Source of the DNA: Methyloprofundus sp.
GTDB taxonomy: Bacteria; Pseudomonadota; Gammaproteobacteria; Methylococcales; Methylomonadaceae
NCBI GenBank assembly: GCA_016592635.1
Contig: AP023240.1
Location: 1,798,001-1,862,000 of the forward strand
DNA length: 64,000 nt
Direction: 5' to 3'
Positions 35,322 through 43,927 of the stretch are shown here, piece by piece; position 1 is the stretch's first letter; the number at the start of each line of letters is the position of its first letter. Under the pieces are notes generated by a model. It saw nothing but the letters and a program-made list of their open reading frames with translations. It was not told the origin of the DNA and searched no databases. Made by a program: the position numbers and the translations under genes.

Positions 35322-36615
35322 ACTGAAGTTTCCAAAAAAATCATCAAGCCACCATGCGTAACAGTACGGCAATCAGTGGATTTATCGGGGAGTTGCTTGG
35401 TTTGGGGCAAACATGATTAAAATCCGGGTTCAATGCTGCCTCGGTAATGATGCGCCGCACGTCTGAAAAGGCAAAACTGGCGCGCCCTTTTACTTTGTGC
35501 CGACGCTCCGGATCCGCCTTTAAACGGTCGGCATAAATCCAGGTCAGCGTACTTGCCATCATACAAAAATTCAAATGATTGGTCACGGAATGCGCATTAC
35601 GACACTGACTTTTTTGACTGCCGATGTCTTGTTTCAACTCCTTGAATCCTGATTCGATTTTCCATCTCGCACCATAAAACTCGATCATTTGCGTGACCGA
35701 TAATGACAAGTCCGTGCTAAACAGTGCGATCCATTGCGTTTTACGAAAAACCCACACGACGCGTACTTTGCATTTTAAACTTTTCAGCATGACAATGCGT
35801 TCATGGGCAAGTACCGTACGCTGTTTGCCATAAAGAGTCACCTGATATTCGGCGGCTTCGTGACGAATGCATTTTGCCATTTCTGTTGCCGAACCCAAGC
35901 GCTGGCCATATTTTCGAGGTCTCCCTCGCTGCCCAGATTGTCTTGTCTCGGGAAGATCATATAAAACACTATTACAGCCAAAGATTTTTTTGCCCACTTT
36001 AGGGTTGATGAAATCATCCAGGGCAATTAATAATCGGTCGTCCGTTTCAGGGTTGTCGACCAGGTTCCAGGTTGTTTTCCATAAACCTTGCCACGGTAAT
36101 TTGGTTGATGCCATGAATGTGTAAAATCGTTTCCGCTTGATATTGATACCGAACAGCGTTTCAAGGCTGCGCCATAAATTGGAACTAATGGAGGAAGTAA
36201 ACGGGACAATGATCGACAGTAGCGTATAGGCAAATAACGAGGCTCTTTCTTTGCCGAGTGTGGTTTCTGAAAAATGTGATTGAAGAGGAGAAAGAAGATC
36301 GCGTAAAATGAACATGAATAAGGCTTTTTTGTTTGTATAATCAATTTGTTAGCACTGTTTATTATACTACAAAATACAGCCTTATTCACTATCAACCTGT
36401 TGTTTTTAAAGTGATTTACACCCATATATTAGTAGTCGCTAATATTTTTCGAAAATTAGACTTTCCTAATATTTGGCTGACAAAAAACTGGGAAACCAAG
36501 CTCAGCGATATATGGACTGTATGATTTTAATTGGATCTTGCGTGCAATGTGGCAAACCCATTAATAAATGCCCCTATCCGCCTATATACCCCCCTAAAAA
36601 CTGGGAAACTTCAGT
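35322..36615. mobile_element. IS4-like insertion sequence with 12-bp inverted repeats and 6-bp target duplication
   Basis: The ends are ACTGAAGTTTCC (35322-35333) and its complement (36604-36615). The same six bases ATGAGG flank both sides (35316-35321 and 36616-36621). One transposase gene (35344-36315, minus) fills most of it. About 290 bases of non-coding right end contain a TA-rich stretch and no other gene. The element appears complete. The family assignment (IS4 or a related YREK group) is from the transposase motif only. Confidence 0.9.
35344..36315 (-). CDS. IS4-like DDE transposase
   Basis: 323 residues. LIALDDFINPKVGKKI holds the first catalytic Asp, and GARWKIESGFKELKQ carries the IS4-group Y/x-x-R-W-x-x-E-x-x-F-K signature, with E as the third acidic residue. 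WIALFSTDLSLS contains the second Asp. It is full length and undamaged as far as the frame shows. Confidence 0.85.
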   Translation of the reverse strand: MFILRDLLSPLQSHFSETTLGKERASLFAYTLLSIIVPFTSSISSNLWRSLETLFGINIKRKRFYTFMASTKLPWQGLWKTTWNLVDNPETDDRLLIALDDFINPKVGKKIFGCNSVLYDLPETRQSGQRGRPRKYGQRLGSATEMAKCIRHEAAEYQVTLYGKQRTVLAHERIVMLKSLKCKVRVVWVFRKTQWIALFSTDLSLSVTQMIEFYGARWKIESGFKELKQDIGSQKSQCRNAHSVTNHLNFCMMASTLTWIYADRLKADPERRHKVKGRASFAFSDVRRIITEAALNPDFNHVCPKPSNSPINPLIAVLLRMVA

Positions 36616-36744
36616 ATGAGGATTTATACACGACTAAACAGCCTGAATATATGGGTTCAACTATATGCTTGCACTACCTTTCCTTTTGAAGCGTGTGCCT
36701 TGATCCTTTATTTATTAGCACTTCAGATATTACCAGTATGCTGA
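36616..36744 (+). CDS. small ORF split from its ribosome-binding site by the IS4-like element
   Basis: A 42-codon frame beginning at the duplicated ATGAGG at the right edge of the IS and ending TGA at 36742-36744. The C-terminal part is hydrophobic (ALILYLLALQILPV), suggesting a small membrane protein. The element sits directly at the start codon. To the left, AAGGAG precedes the other ATGAGG copy at 35316, so before insertion the gene would have run from there. Whether the small protein was ever made is unknown. Confidence 0.45.
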   Translation: MRIYTRLNSLNIWVQLYACTTFPFEACALILYLLALQILPVC

Positions 36745-36753
36745 GAGTACAAC

Positions 36754-37236
36754 ATGGTAAGGAATAGAAGTAAAAATAAATCTGAGTTTGGAAGTTATGC
36801 AGCCAAACCACACTGTATATTTAGAGCTGATACCAGAGCAGGTAAGCCGTCAATTGCTTCAACACTAAGCCCCAAAGCTTTTGTGCTGTTAGATAACCTT
36901 ATTGCTCAATACAAAGGTGATAACAATGGTGATTTAACCGCAGCCAAAAAAATATTAACGCTGTATGGCTGGAGTCAGTCAAACAGCGCGATAGACAAAG
37001 CTAAGTATGAATTACTAGCTAAAGGATTTATTCAACAAACGCGCCAAGGAGGAAGAAATAAAGCTTCCTTGTATGCTGTTACATGGATAAAAATTGATGA
37101 CTGTAACGGTAAATTAGACGTACTAGCATCAACTAGCGCATCACATTTATGGAAAGCTGAGAATTTTCAACATATTGACCAAAGGTGGATTGATGCATGG
37201 AATAAAATTAAACCCTTGCCCTCTATAGAGGGTTAA
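36754..37236 (+). CDS. island protein with winged-helix-like region
   Basis: 160 residues. AFVLLDNLIAQYKGDNNGDLTAAKKILTLYGWSQSNSAIDKAKYELLAKGFIQQTRQGGRNKASLYAVTW is patterned as a winged helix-turn-helix (helices, then a Q-G-G-x-N beta wing). Proteins like this lie beside replication or regulation genes of islands. I do not recognise the specific family. A perfect palindrome, CCCTCTATAGAGGG, lies in its last codons. Confidence 0.6.
   Translation: MVRNRSKNKSEFGSYAAKPHCIFRADTRAGKPSIASTLSPKAFVLLDNLIAQYKGDNNGDLTAAKKILTLYGWSQSNSAIDKAKYELLAKGFIQQTRQGGRNKASLYAVTWIKIDDCNGKLDVLASTSASHLWKAENFQHIDQRWIDAWNKIKPLPSIEG
37219..37232. promoter_or_regulatory. 14-bp palindrome related to downstream TACCC/GGGTA sites
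   Basis: CCCTCTATAGAGGG is a perfect palindrome. It shares the ATAGAGGGT core with the sites at 38937 and 38981. Before the IS3-type element inserted, these sites would have lain close together. Confidence 0.4.
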
Positions 37237-37359
37237 TAATCTGAGACTAACCCAAATAGAAGGTTAATAGAAGTTCACGACCTCATTACCCCCTGTGTCA
37301 GGATAGTTGTCGCCCAAATTAATTTCATAACTAAACAGGGGGCGGTATGATGACAACAA

Positions 37360-37857
37360 ATGGGAACTCAACATTATTCAAAGCAGTTTAAAGAAGCGAT
37401 CATTAAAAAGCTGAATCAAAGTGAACTATCTCTCAGGCAGTTTGCCAAACAAGAAAGCATGAATCCTTCTACGCTTTATAAATGGAAAGAAGAATTTAAA
37501 ATATCAGGATTGTCCGTGTCAAAAGAAATTCCCCCTGAACAATGGTCAGCGGAAGAAAAATTTGCAGTCGTTTTAGAAATAGCGACCTTATCTGAAATTG
37601 AAGTAAGCGAATATTGTCGAAGCAAAGGTTTGTATCCAGAGCAGATAAATACTTGGAAGCAAGCGTGCATAGCAGGTAATGTACGCCAGGCAGGTAACAA
37701 GAAGGCCCTGCAGGCAGCCACTAAATCCGATAAAAAACGGATAAAAGAGTTAGAAAAAGAGCTCAACAGAAAAGAAAAAGCCTTGGCAGAAACGGCAGCC
37801 TTACTGGTGCTTAGAAAAAAGTTCAATGCCTATTGGGGAGAAGACGAGGACAATTGA
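37360..37857 (+). CDS. IS3-family OrfA (HTH transposase subunit)
   Basis: 165 residues. The N-terminal helix-turn-helix YSKQFKEAIIKKLNQSELSLRQFAKQESMNPSTLYKWKEEF is of the IS911/Tnp_8 type, followed by a second HTH-like segment and a leucine-zipper-like C-terminus (KRIKELEKELNRKEKALAE). It also forms the N-terminus of OrfAB by frameshifting at 37815-37821. Confidence 0.85.
   Translation: MGTQHYSKQFKEAIIKKLNQSELSLRQFAKQESMNPSTLYKWKEEFKISGLSVSKEIPPEQWSAEEKFAVVLEIATLSEIEVSEYCRSKGLYPEQINTWKQACIAGNVRQAGNKKALQAATKSDKKRIKELEKELNRKEKALAETAALLVLRKKFNAYWGEDEDN
37815..37821 (+). promoter_or_regulatory. A AAA AAG slippery heptamer for -1 frameshift
   Basis: In the orfA frame the bases are A_AAA_AAG, the ideal X_XXY_YYZ site. 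Slipping back one base leads without a stop into the orfB frame (VQCLLGRRRGQL...). This is the classic OrfAB fusion route of IS3 elements. Confidence 0.75.
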
Positions 37858-38897
37858 CCTTACTCGCTGATAGGCAGCACTATGAAGAATTGATTAATGA
37901 AGCCATTTTGGCAGGCGCAAGAAAACATAAGGCTTGCGAGATCATAGGGCTATCAGTGCGGACGTTGCAGCGATGGCAATCCGAAGGTGAAATATCGGCA
38001 GATAAACGCCCGATGGCGAAGCGCCCGGAGCCCACCAACAAGCTAACCGCAGAGGAAAGGCAATTGATCATTGAAACCTGTAACTTGGAAGAGTTTTCTT
38101 CATTGCCGCCCAGTCAAATCGTACCGATATTGGCCGACAGAGGAGAATACATTGCTTCCGAATCAAGCTTTTACCGTGTATTAAAGGAAGAAGGCATGTT
38201 GCATCACAGAGGAAAGGCAAAGGTCAGAAATGGCCATAATAAACCGACAAGTTACACGGCCAAGAAAGCTAATGAAGTATGGAGCTGGGATATTAGTTAT
38301 TTACCCACCACCGTCATAGGTCAGCATTATTACCTCTATATGATAGAAGACATATACAGTCGAAAAGTGGTTGGCTGGGAAGTGCATGCCAATGAAACGG
38401 GAGAACAGGCGGCAGAGTTGCTGGAGCGTAGCATTTGGTCAGAAAAATGCAGAAAACAGGATCTGGTTTTACACTCGGATAATGGTGCACCAATGAAGAG
38501 CCTTACCATGCAAGCAAAAATGCATGATTTGGGTGTCATTAGTTCCCGTAGTCGACCACGGGTCAGTAATGACAACCCGTATTCCGAATCATTATTTAGA
38601 ACGGTAAAATATTGCCCGCGGTGGCCATCTGAAGGGTTTGATTCTTTAGAGGGCGCAAGACAATGGGTACAAGGTTTTGTGTATTGGTACAACAATGAGC
38701 ATCGCCATAGTCGAATCAAATTTGTTACACCCAACCAAAGACATGAAGGGCTTGATGCTGAGATATTGAAGAAGCGAGAAGTGCTGTATCAACAAAAAAG
38801 AAATGAGCATCCAGAACGATGGTCTGGAGGTATAAGAAACTGGGAGCCGGAAGGTGCTGTGGAGCTAAATCCAGAGCAAAATAAAGAGGCTGCTTAA
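37822..38897 (+). CDS. IS3-family OrfB (rve integrase catalytic core)
   Basis: The frame is open from the slippery site; the part from codon 37833 on encodes about 354 residues. An HTH region (ARKHKACEIIGLSVRTLQRW) is followed by the DDE core: D in WSWDISYLP, D in LHSDNGAP, E in YSESLFRTVKY (D-D-35-E pattern). WYNNEHRHSRI near the C-terminus is typical. It is probably made as OrfAB, since no good independent start with a ribosome-binding site is seen. Confidence 0.88.
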
Positions 38898-38936
38898 AAA
38901 ATTTAGGCGACAACTGCCTTGAAAAACACCGATTAC

Positions 38937-38998
38937 TACCCCGCATAAAGGGTAAGTCAGGTGTTTTTTATTTACTCTATTACCCCATATAGAGGGTA
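38937..38998. promoter_or_regulatory. two 18-bp TACCC-N8-GGGTA palindromes
   Basis: TACCCCGCATAAAGGGTA (38937-38954) and TACCCCATATAGAGGGTA (38981-38998) are near-identical interrupted palindromes, 44 bases apart, directly upstream of the gene at 39043. They fit a dimeric repressor or initiator site. The first is nested in a larger AAAACACC...GGTGTTTT hairpin (38922-38967) that could also end transcription. Confidence 0.5.
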
Positions 38999-39042
38999 GC
39001 TTTATATATAGCCATACCCTGTAATTAATTATTAGTGATGAT

Positions 39043-39351
39043 ATGAATGATTTAACTGCAACATGGACACACAGCCCTACTAAAGGGAATGTTACGGGCA
39101 CAATAAAAACGACACCTAAACAAATGGATTTTATGCTAGAGAGTTATAGCCAATTAGTTGTTACTGCCATATTAGCCGATGCCTGCAATCGTGAATGGAG
39201 AATAAAAACAACAGGCAGCATGGCTACCGAATTCCTTGCGTACCAAGTTGGGCAAAAATTACAATTAACAGGTATTAAAGGAAATTTATGTAAAGGGGCT
39301 TGGGATAATGCAAAGCGGCAAATAGTTCCTTCACAACTAATAAAGCAATAA
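39043..39351 (+). CDS. hypothetical island protein
   Basis: 102 residues, no family recognised. It contains PKQMDFMLESYSQLVVTAILADACNREWRIKTTGSMATEFLAYQVGQKLQLTG, a mixed alpha/beta pattern. It lies immediately after the paired palindromes and immediately before the 27-bp-spaced repeat array, so it could belong to a replication or partition-like unit, but there is no direct evidence. Confidence 0.55.
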   Translation: MNDLTATWTHSPTKGNVTGTIKTTPKQMDFMLESYSQLVVTAILADACNREWRIKTTGSMATEFLAYQVGQKLQLTGIKGNLCKGAWDNAKRQIVPSQLIKQ

Positions 39352-39357
39352 ATGATC

Positions 39358-39429
39358 TGTAGTAATATTTTCACATTATTAACTTGTAGAATTATGTTCA
39401 CAGCCTTATAATGTAGAAATATTTTCACA
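39358..39429. repeat. three 18-bp iteron-like repeats at exact 27-bp steps (upstream array)
   Basis: Imperfect copies of TGTAGAAATATTTTCACA at 39358-39375, 39385-39402 and 39412-39429. The starts are 27 bases apart both times. The motif is itself an imperfect palindrome (TGT-GAAA / TTTC-ACA). The last copy ends 13 bases before the ATG at 39443. Five more copies lie inside that gene. Confidence 0.85.
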
Positions 39430-39442
39430 AGGAGTAATTGCT

Positions 39443-40087
39443 ATGGCTTATGATGGTACAACACCGCTTCAACCTCTTATTGCTGAATTAATAGGCTGTA
39501 GTCCTAAAAATCAAAGCAAAATTGCTAATGTAACAAAACAAGCCAAACTTGATTTAGGAATAACAAGTAAGGCGCGTCGATTGCCACATAAAACAAAAAT
39601 ACAGATTCACAAGCACCTTGTAGAATTATATTCACAAAGTGATGATAATAAACTTGTAGAAATAATTTCACAACCTGATAGTGCTAAGCCTGTAGAAACT
39701 ATTTCACAGGACAATGCAACAAAAATACCAGAACCCCAAAATACACAGCAAATAACTGTAGAAATAAATTCACAGGATAACGAGTGTGTAGAAATATTTT
39801 CACATGCTAATAATTTTGATAATGTTCGAGTTGCATTTTATGTCACCCGTGATGGTGAACGAGAACGCCAAGTAATAAGTCTTGATGGATATTTTATTAA
39901 TGCACTGGCAAGCATTAAGGTATCAAAGCAGGATGTGCCTCAATGGGTACAAGCACAAGTGAACGACTGGATGGCTTTTGATAGCAAATTCCCCATTACG
40001 CGCCAGGTTAAATATTTAATTATGCGCGAAGTAGTCAAAGTATTAAGTGGTTCTGATGATCTATTTCACGTCCCTACTAACGATTAA
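39443..40087 (+). CDS. unknown island protein containing in-gene iteron repeats
   Basis: 214 residues, with an AAGGAG site before the ATG. The N-terminus (LIAELIGCSPKNQSKIANVTKQAKLDLGI) looks like a compact helical, DNA-binding-like segment. The middle, about 59-121, is low-complexity and carries VELYSQ, VEIISQ, VETISQ, VEINSQ and VEIFSH, each the translation of one 18-bp DNA repeat. The C-terminal half (VRVAFYVTRDGERERQVISLDGYFINALASIKV) is separate and unrecognised. I suggest a protein that binds its own repeats, but that is inference. Confidence 0.7.
   Translation: MAYDGTTPLQPLIAELIGCSPKNQSKIANVTKQAKLDLGITSKARRLPHKTKIQIHKHLVELYSQSDDNKLVEIISQPDSAKPVETISQDNATKIPEPQNTQQITVEINSQDNECVEIFSHANNFDNVRVAFYVTRDGERERQVISLDGYFINALASIKVSKQDVPQWVQAQVNDWMAFDSKFPITRQVKYLIMREVVKVLSGSDDLFHVPTND
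39619..39804. repeat. five 18-bp iteron-like repeats inside the coding sequence
   Basis: Copies start at 39619, 39655, 39691, 39757 and 39787 (steps 36, 36, 66, 30, all multiples of three). Each keeps TGTAGAA at the left and TTCACA at the right (39691: TGTAGAAACTATTTCACA). All lie in one reading frame, giving V-E-x-x-S-Q/H peptides. The motif matches the three upstream copies. Confidence 0.85.
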
Positions 40088-40125
40088 GCAGCGTATTGAT
40101 AGCAATACAATAACAAGGAAAAACA

Positions 40126-40518
40126 ATGTCATTTAAAAAAGGGCAATCAGGCAACCCCAGCGGACGACCTAAAAAAGACATGGCAAACCTAAAGCCATTA
40201 CTGGCAAAGCATGGGGAATCTGTATTACAGAAAGTTATTGATGCAGCATTAGGGGGCGATTTGACTGCATGTAAGCTGGTACTTGATAGGCTATATCCTG
40301 CTATTAAACCACAAGCCATACCTGTTAATGTTCCTATCGGTGAAACACTACCCGAAACTGGAAATAATATAGTGACCGAGACAATGACAGGCAATGTAGC
40401 TCCCGATATAGGTGCATCTTTAATTACAGCTCTTTCAAATCAAGCAAAATTAGTTGAATTTACTGAATTAAGCCAACGACTCGAACGAATTGAGCAACAG
40501 TTAGGAACAAGACAATGA
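40126..40518 (+). CDS. DUF5681-type protein
   Basis: 130 residues. The N-terminus FKKGQSGNPSGRPKKDMANL is the DUF5681 signature, common in prophage and island genes near terminase or regulatory modules. The rest includes a C-terminal coiled coil (VEFTELSQRLERIEQQLG). Function is unknown. Its TGA overlaps the next ATG by 4 bases. Confidence 0.75.
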   Translation: MSFKKGQSGNPSGRPKKDMANLKPLLAKHGESVLQKVIDAALGGDLTACKLVLDRLYPAIKPQAIPVNVPIGETLPETGNNIVTETMTGNVAPDIGASLITALSNQAKLVEFTELSQRLERIEQQLGTRQ

Positions 40519-40991
40519 AGCGTCAACAGGTCAATAAACTCTACAGCCAGTTAACGCCACAGGAACAAGCAAATTTAGCTTTTGAAGCAGCAATAAGACA
40601 TGATGAGAAGGATCTTGATTTAATCATGAATGCCATTGAGCAAAAAACCTATGTAACAGGGCATGCCGATTACCATATCCGTAATCATGGTTTGATTCAA
40701 TTATCAGGTGTGTTTGGTATTGCTTACTGGAAAACTTTTTTTAAACTAAGTACTGCTCACTTAGACAAAACAGGAAAAGATTTTAATAAAATAGCCCAAA
40801 AACATGTAGATGAATTTATTGCCATCAATACAGCTTTAAGTAATGTATGTGAGGCTTTAAAAATCAATCCAGAAGTCATCAGAAAATATGCAGAATGTCA
40901 TGCTATTACCCCCGATTTTAAAGGAACAGCAGATAATAAATTTATAGAAAAATATACAGAGATTTTTACAACTGCCGCTCAATTAGTTTAA
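40515..40991 (+). CDS. hypothetical island protein
   Basis: 158 residues, helical, with no family recognised. Coupled by ATGA to the DUF5681 gene. HADYHIRNHGLIQLSGVFGIAYWKTFFKLSTAHLDKTGKDFNKIAQKH is the most conserved-looking stretch. No membrane segments or signal peptide. Confidence 0.6.
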   Translation: MKRQQVNKLYSQLTPQEQANLAFEAAIRHDEKDLDLIMNAIEQKTYVTGHADYHIRNHGLIQLSGVFGIAYWKTFFKLSTAHLDKTGKDFNKIAQKHVDEFIAINTALSNVCEALKINPEVIRKYAECHAITPDFKGTADNKFIEKYTEIFTTAAQLV

Positions 40992-41080
40992 GCACGCATA
41001 AAGCGATTCACTATATAATATAACCATACAATTTATCCTATGGTGCTGTCATTCAATTGGCTTTACTGTAGATTGGAAAG

Positions 41081-41102
41081 ACCGCCTATGAGCGGTTTTT
41101 TC
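41081..41102 (+). terminator. rho-independent terminator before the hsd operon
   Basis: ACCGC at 41081-41085 and GCGGT at 41092-41096 around CTATGA, followed by a T-run to 41101. It separates the small island genes from hsdM. Confidence 0.8.
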
Positions 41103-41142
41103 ATTTTAGGGCTTTAACACACATTACAAGGAACAATCACCC

Positions 41143-42702
41143 GTGCTAACAGGCAAAATTAAAAACCAAATTGACGAAATATGGGAAACTATTTGGACGG
41201 GCGGCATATCTAACCCGCTTAGCGTCATAGAGCAAATTTCCTATTTACTGTTTATCAAACGCTTAGACGAAATTCATACCCAAAAAGAGCGTATAGCACT
41301 ACGCACTAAAAAACCGATTGTTGAGCCTATTTTTACTGAAGAACAAAGGGAATTAAGATGGTCAGTATTTCGCGATAAAGACCCACAAGCCCTATATGTC
41401 ATTGTGCGGGATAAAGCCTTTCCGTTTATCAAAACTCTACAAGGTGAAGAAAGTCGATTTGCCAAACACATGGCAGATGCTATTTTTATGATGCCCGATG
41501 CCAGCCTGCTCGATAGAGTCATACAAATGATTGACGACATCGACATGAAAGACCGCGATACCAAAGGCGATGTGTATGAATATTTGTTATCTAAAATAGC
41601 CACCGCTGGTGTTAATGGGCAATTCCGCACTCCGCGCCATATTATTAAAATGATGGTGGCCATGCTCAAGCCAACTTTAACCGATACCATGTGTGATCCT
41701 GCCTCGGGGACTTGTGGCTTTTTAATGGCGACGGCTGAATATATCAACCAGCATTATTCGGATGAACTCACGCGCCCAGAAAACCGCAAACATTATAATC
41801 AAGACCTTTTTACTGGATTCGATTTTGATACACACATGCTGCGTATTGGCGCGATGAATATGATGTTACACGGCATAGAACAGCCACGCATAGAATACCG
41901 CGATAGTTTGGCAGAAGTGCATGATGGCGAGGAAGCTATTACTGAGGCTTATAGTGTTGTTCTGGCAAACCCGCCCTTTAAAGGCTCGGTAAATGTTGAT
42001 AATATTTCCCCTGATTTACTTAAAGCCTTAGGTAAAGTAAAGCCCACTAAACCCGTCAAAGAAGCCGTAGACAAAGATGGTAAAAAGAAAAAACGCCCGA
42101 CTGAAAAATCGGAATTACTGTTTTTAGCCTTAATCATGCGCCAATTAAAAATAGGCGGACGTTCGGCGGTGATTGTGCCAGATGGGGTTTTATTTGGCTC
42201 TAGCAAAGCGCATAAAGAAATTCGTAAACAGCTTATTGAAGAGCAAAAGCTGGATGCGGTTATTTCCATGCCTTCAGGTGTATTTAAACCCTATGCAGGT
42301 GTCAGCACTGCCATATTAGTATTTACCAAGACCAATTCAGGCGGTACAGATAAGGTGTGGTTTTATGATATGCAAGCAGATGGCTTTAGCTTGGATGATA
42401 AGCGTACGCCCTTAGTGAAAGAGGATGAAGCAATAAGCCATAGCCTCGATAATATTCCTGATATTTTAGCCCGTTGGGATGATTTAGAGACTGAACACTC
42501 TCATGCACGGACAGAACAAAGTTTTATGGTGGCGAAAGATGAGATTGCCAGTAATGCTTATGATTTGTCGCTTAATCGTTATAAAGAAGTGATTTATGAA
42601 GAAATTGAGTATGATGCGTCTAAGGTGATTATGGGGCGAATTAGGGTTTTACAGGGAGCAATGGATAAGGGATTAAGTGAGCTTGAGGGGATAATTGAGT
42701 GA
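41143..42702 (+). CDS. hsdM: type I restriction-modification methyltransferase subunit HsdM
   Basis: 519 residues from a GTG start, with AAGGAA upstream. The N-terminal helical domain is followed by the N6-adenine methylase core: motif I DPASGTCGF (185-193) and motif IV NPPF (276-279). With HsdS it methylates the recognition sequence, and with HsdR it restricts. The stop overlaps the hsdS GTG start. It is the first gene of a complete RM operon carried by the island. Confidence 0.95.
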   Translation: MLTGKIKNQIDEIWETIWTGGISNPLSVIEQISYLLFIKRLDEIHTQKERIALRTKKPIVEPIFTEEQRELRWSVFRDKDPQALYVIVRDKAFPFIKTLQGEESRFAKHMADAIFMMPDASLLDRVIQMIDDIDMKDRDTKGDVYEYLLSKIATAGVNGQFRTPRHIIKMMVAMLKPTLTDTMCDPASGTCGFLMATAEYINQHYSDELTRPENRKHYNQDLFTGFDFDTHMLRIGAMNMMLHGIEQPRIEYRDSLAEVHDGEEAITEAYSVVLANPPFKGSVNVDNISPDLLKALGKVKPTKPVKEAVDKDGKKKKRPTEKSELLFLALIMRQLKIGGRSAVIVPDGVLFGSSKAHKEIRKQLIEEQKLDAVISMPSGVFKPYAGVSTAILVFTKTNSGGTDKVWFYDMQADGFSLDDKRTPLVKEDEAISHSLDNIPDILARWDDLETEHSHARTEQSFMVAKDEIASNAYDLSLNRYKEVIYEEIEYDASKVIMGRIRVLQGAMDKGLSELEGIIE

Positions 42703-43874
42703 CATATCCATACGTTGAGTTAAAAAATGTTTCTGAATTTATTAATGGCTTTGCATTTAAACCAGCACATTGGGAGGAAAGTGGTAAGCCTATTATTAGG
42801 ATTCAAAATCTAACTAATAGCTCTAAACCTTTTAATAGGACATCTTTTGAAGTTGATGAAAAATATTTTGTTAGCCCTGGTGATATATTAGTTTCATGGT
42901 CTGCCACCTTGGATGTATTTGAATGGCAAAGTGAAGATGCTTTATTAAATCAGCATATTTTTAAAGTTGTGCCAGATTACAAAATCATTGATAAAAATTA
43001 TTTCAAATATGCCTTAAAAGAAGCAATTTCATCAATGATGAAGTTTACTCGCGGCTCAACTATGAAGCATATAAATAGAGGAGATTTTTTGGCAACTAAA
43101 ATCCCTCTCCCTCCCCTAGAAACCCAAAAACAAATTGCTCAAGTCTTAGCAGCAGCCGACCAGTTGCGTAAAGATTGCCAGCAAGTTGAGCAAGAGCTGA
43201 ATGCTTTAGCGCAATCCGTATTTTTGGAGATGTTTGGTGACCCTGTTACTAACCTAAAAGGCTGGAAGAAAAATAATCTTGGAGGATTTATAAAAATTAA
43301 GCATGGGTATGCTTTTAAGGGCGAGTATTTTGCCTCAGAAGGTGATTATGTCTTGCTTACTCCTGGTAATTTCCTAGAAAATGGTGGGTATAGAAGCCAA
43401 GGAATCAAACAGAAATTTTATTTGGGCGACTTTCCTGATGAATATATGCTTGATAAAGGTGATTTATTGGTTGCCATGACGGAACAAGCCGCTGGGCTTT
43501 TGGGGAGTCCACTTTTTTCGCCTAGTGATGGAACGTTTTTACATAATCAGCGTTTGGGGCTTGTTCAGACAGTTAAGCCGATTAATAAGCAATTTTTATT
43601 TGGGCTATTTAATACTTCCTCAATAAGACAACAAATACATTTTAAGGCAGTAGGGACAAAAGTTAGGCATACATCACCAACTAAAATTGAAGAGCTTAAT
43701 GTAGGAATCCCCCCAATTAATTTACAAAATAAATTTTCATCCTTTATAGAAAAACTTGAGCAACAAAAACAACACAATAAAGAAAAATCACAACAATTAG
43801 ATGATTTATTTAATGCTCTACTCCAAAAAGCCTTCAAAGGTGAGTTAAACTTAAAATCAATCGAGCGCGCCTAA
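42699..43874 (+). CDS. hsdS: type I restriction-modification specificity subunit HsdS
   Basis: 391 residues from GTG at 42699. Two target recognition domains: about 1-130 (YVELKNVSEFINGFAFKPAHWEESGKPIIRIQNL) and about 185-340 (LKGWKKNNLGGFIKIKHGYAFKGEYF), separated by conserved helices (IPLPPLETQKQIAQVLAAADQLRKDCQQVEQEL) and a matching C-terminal helix. Both domains appear intact, so an active bipartite specificity is likely. The DNA target cannot be read from the sequence. Confidence 0.93.
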   Translation: MTYPYVELKNVSEFINGFAFKPAHWEESGKPIIRIQNLTNSSKPFNRTSFEVDEKYFVSPGDILVSWSATLDVFEWQSEDALLNQHIFKVVPDYKIIDKNYFKYALKEAISSMMKFTRGSTMKHINRGDFLATKIPLPPLETQKQIAQVLAAADQLRKDCQQVEQELNALAQSVFLEMFGDPVTNLKGWKKNNLGGFIKIKHGYAFKGEYFASEGDYVLLTPGNFLENGGYRSQGIKQKFYLGDFPDEYMLDKGDLLVAMTEQAAGLLGSPLFSPSDGTFLHNQRLGLVQTVKPINKQFLFGLFNTSSIRQQIHFKAVGTKVRHTSPTKIEELNVGIPPINLQNKFSSFIEKLEQQKQHNKEKSQQLDDLFNALLQKAFKGELNLKSIERA

Positions 43875-43927
43875 AGATGTCAATTGACAACCTTCTGTAA
43901 TTCTACTATTCTCTTGTAAAACACCCT

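Larger units (their letters stand above)
37296..38924. mobile_element. IS3-family insertion sequence
   Basis: Inverted ends are imperfect: left TGTCAGGATAGTTGTCGCC (37296-37314) and right, read on the minus strand, TTTCAAGGCAGTTGTCGCC (38924 back to 38906), 14-15 of 19 matching with an AGTTGTCGCC core. Two overlapping frames orfA and orfB are linked by an A6G slippery site. I find no clear target duplication, so the outer limits are approximate. Confidence 0.82.

Noticed and set aside
39601..39804. In-gene repeats considered as a CRISPR array.
   Set aside because: Repeats are 18 bases, imperfect and inside a coding frame at uneven steps, with no cas genes. They are not a CRISPR.
32281..40991. 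Island considered as a complete prophage.
   Set aside because: No capsid, tail, portal or lysis genes are seen. Rha and DUF5681 alone do not make a phage.
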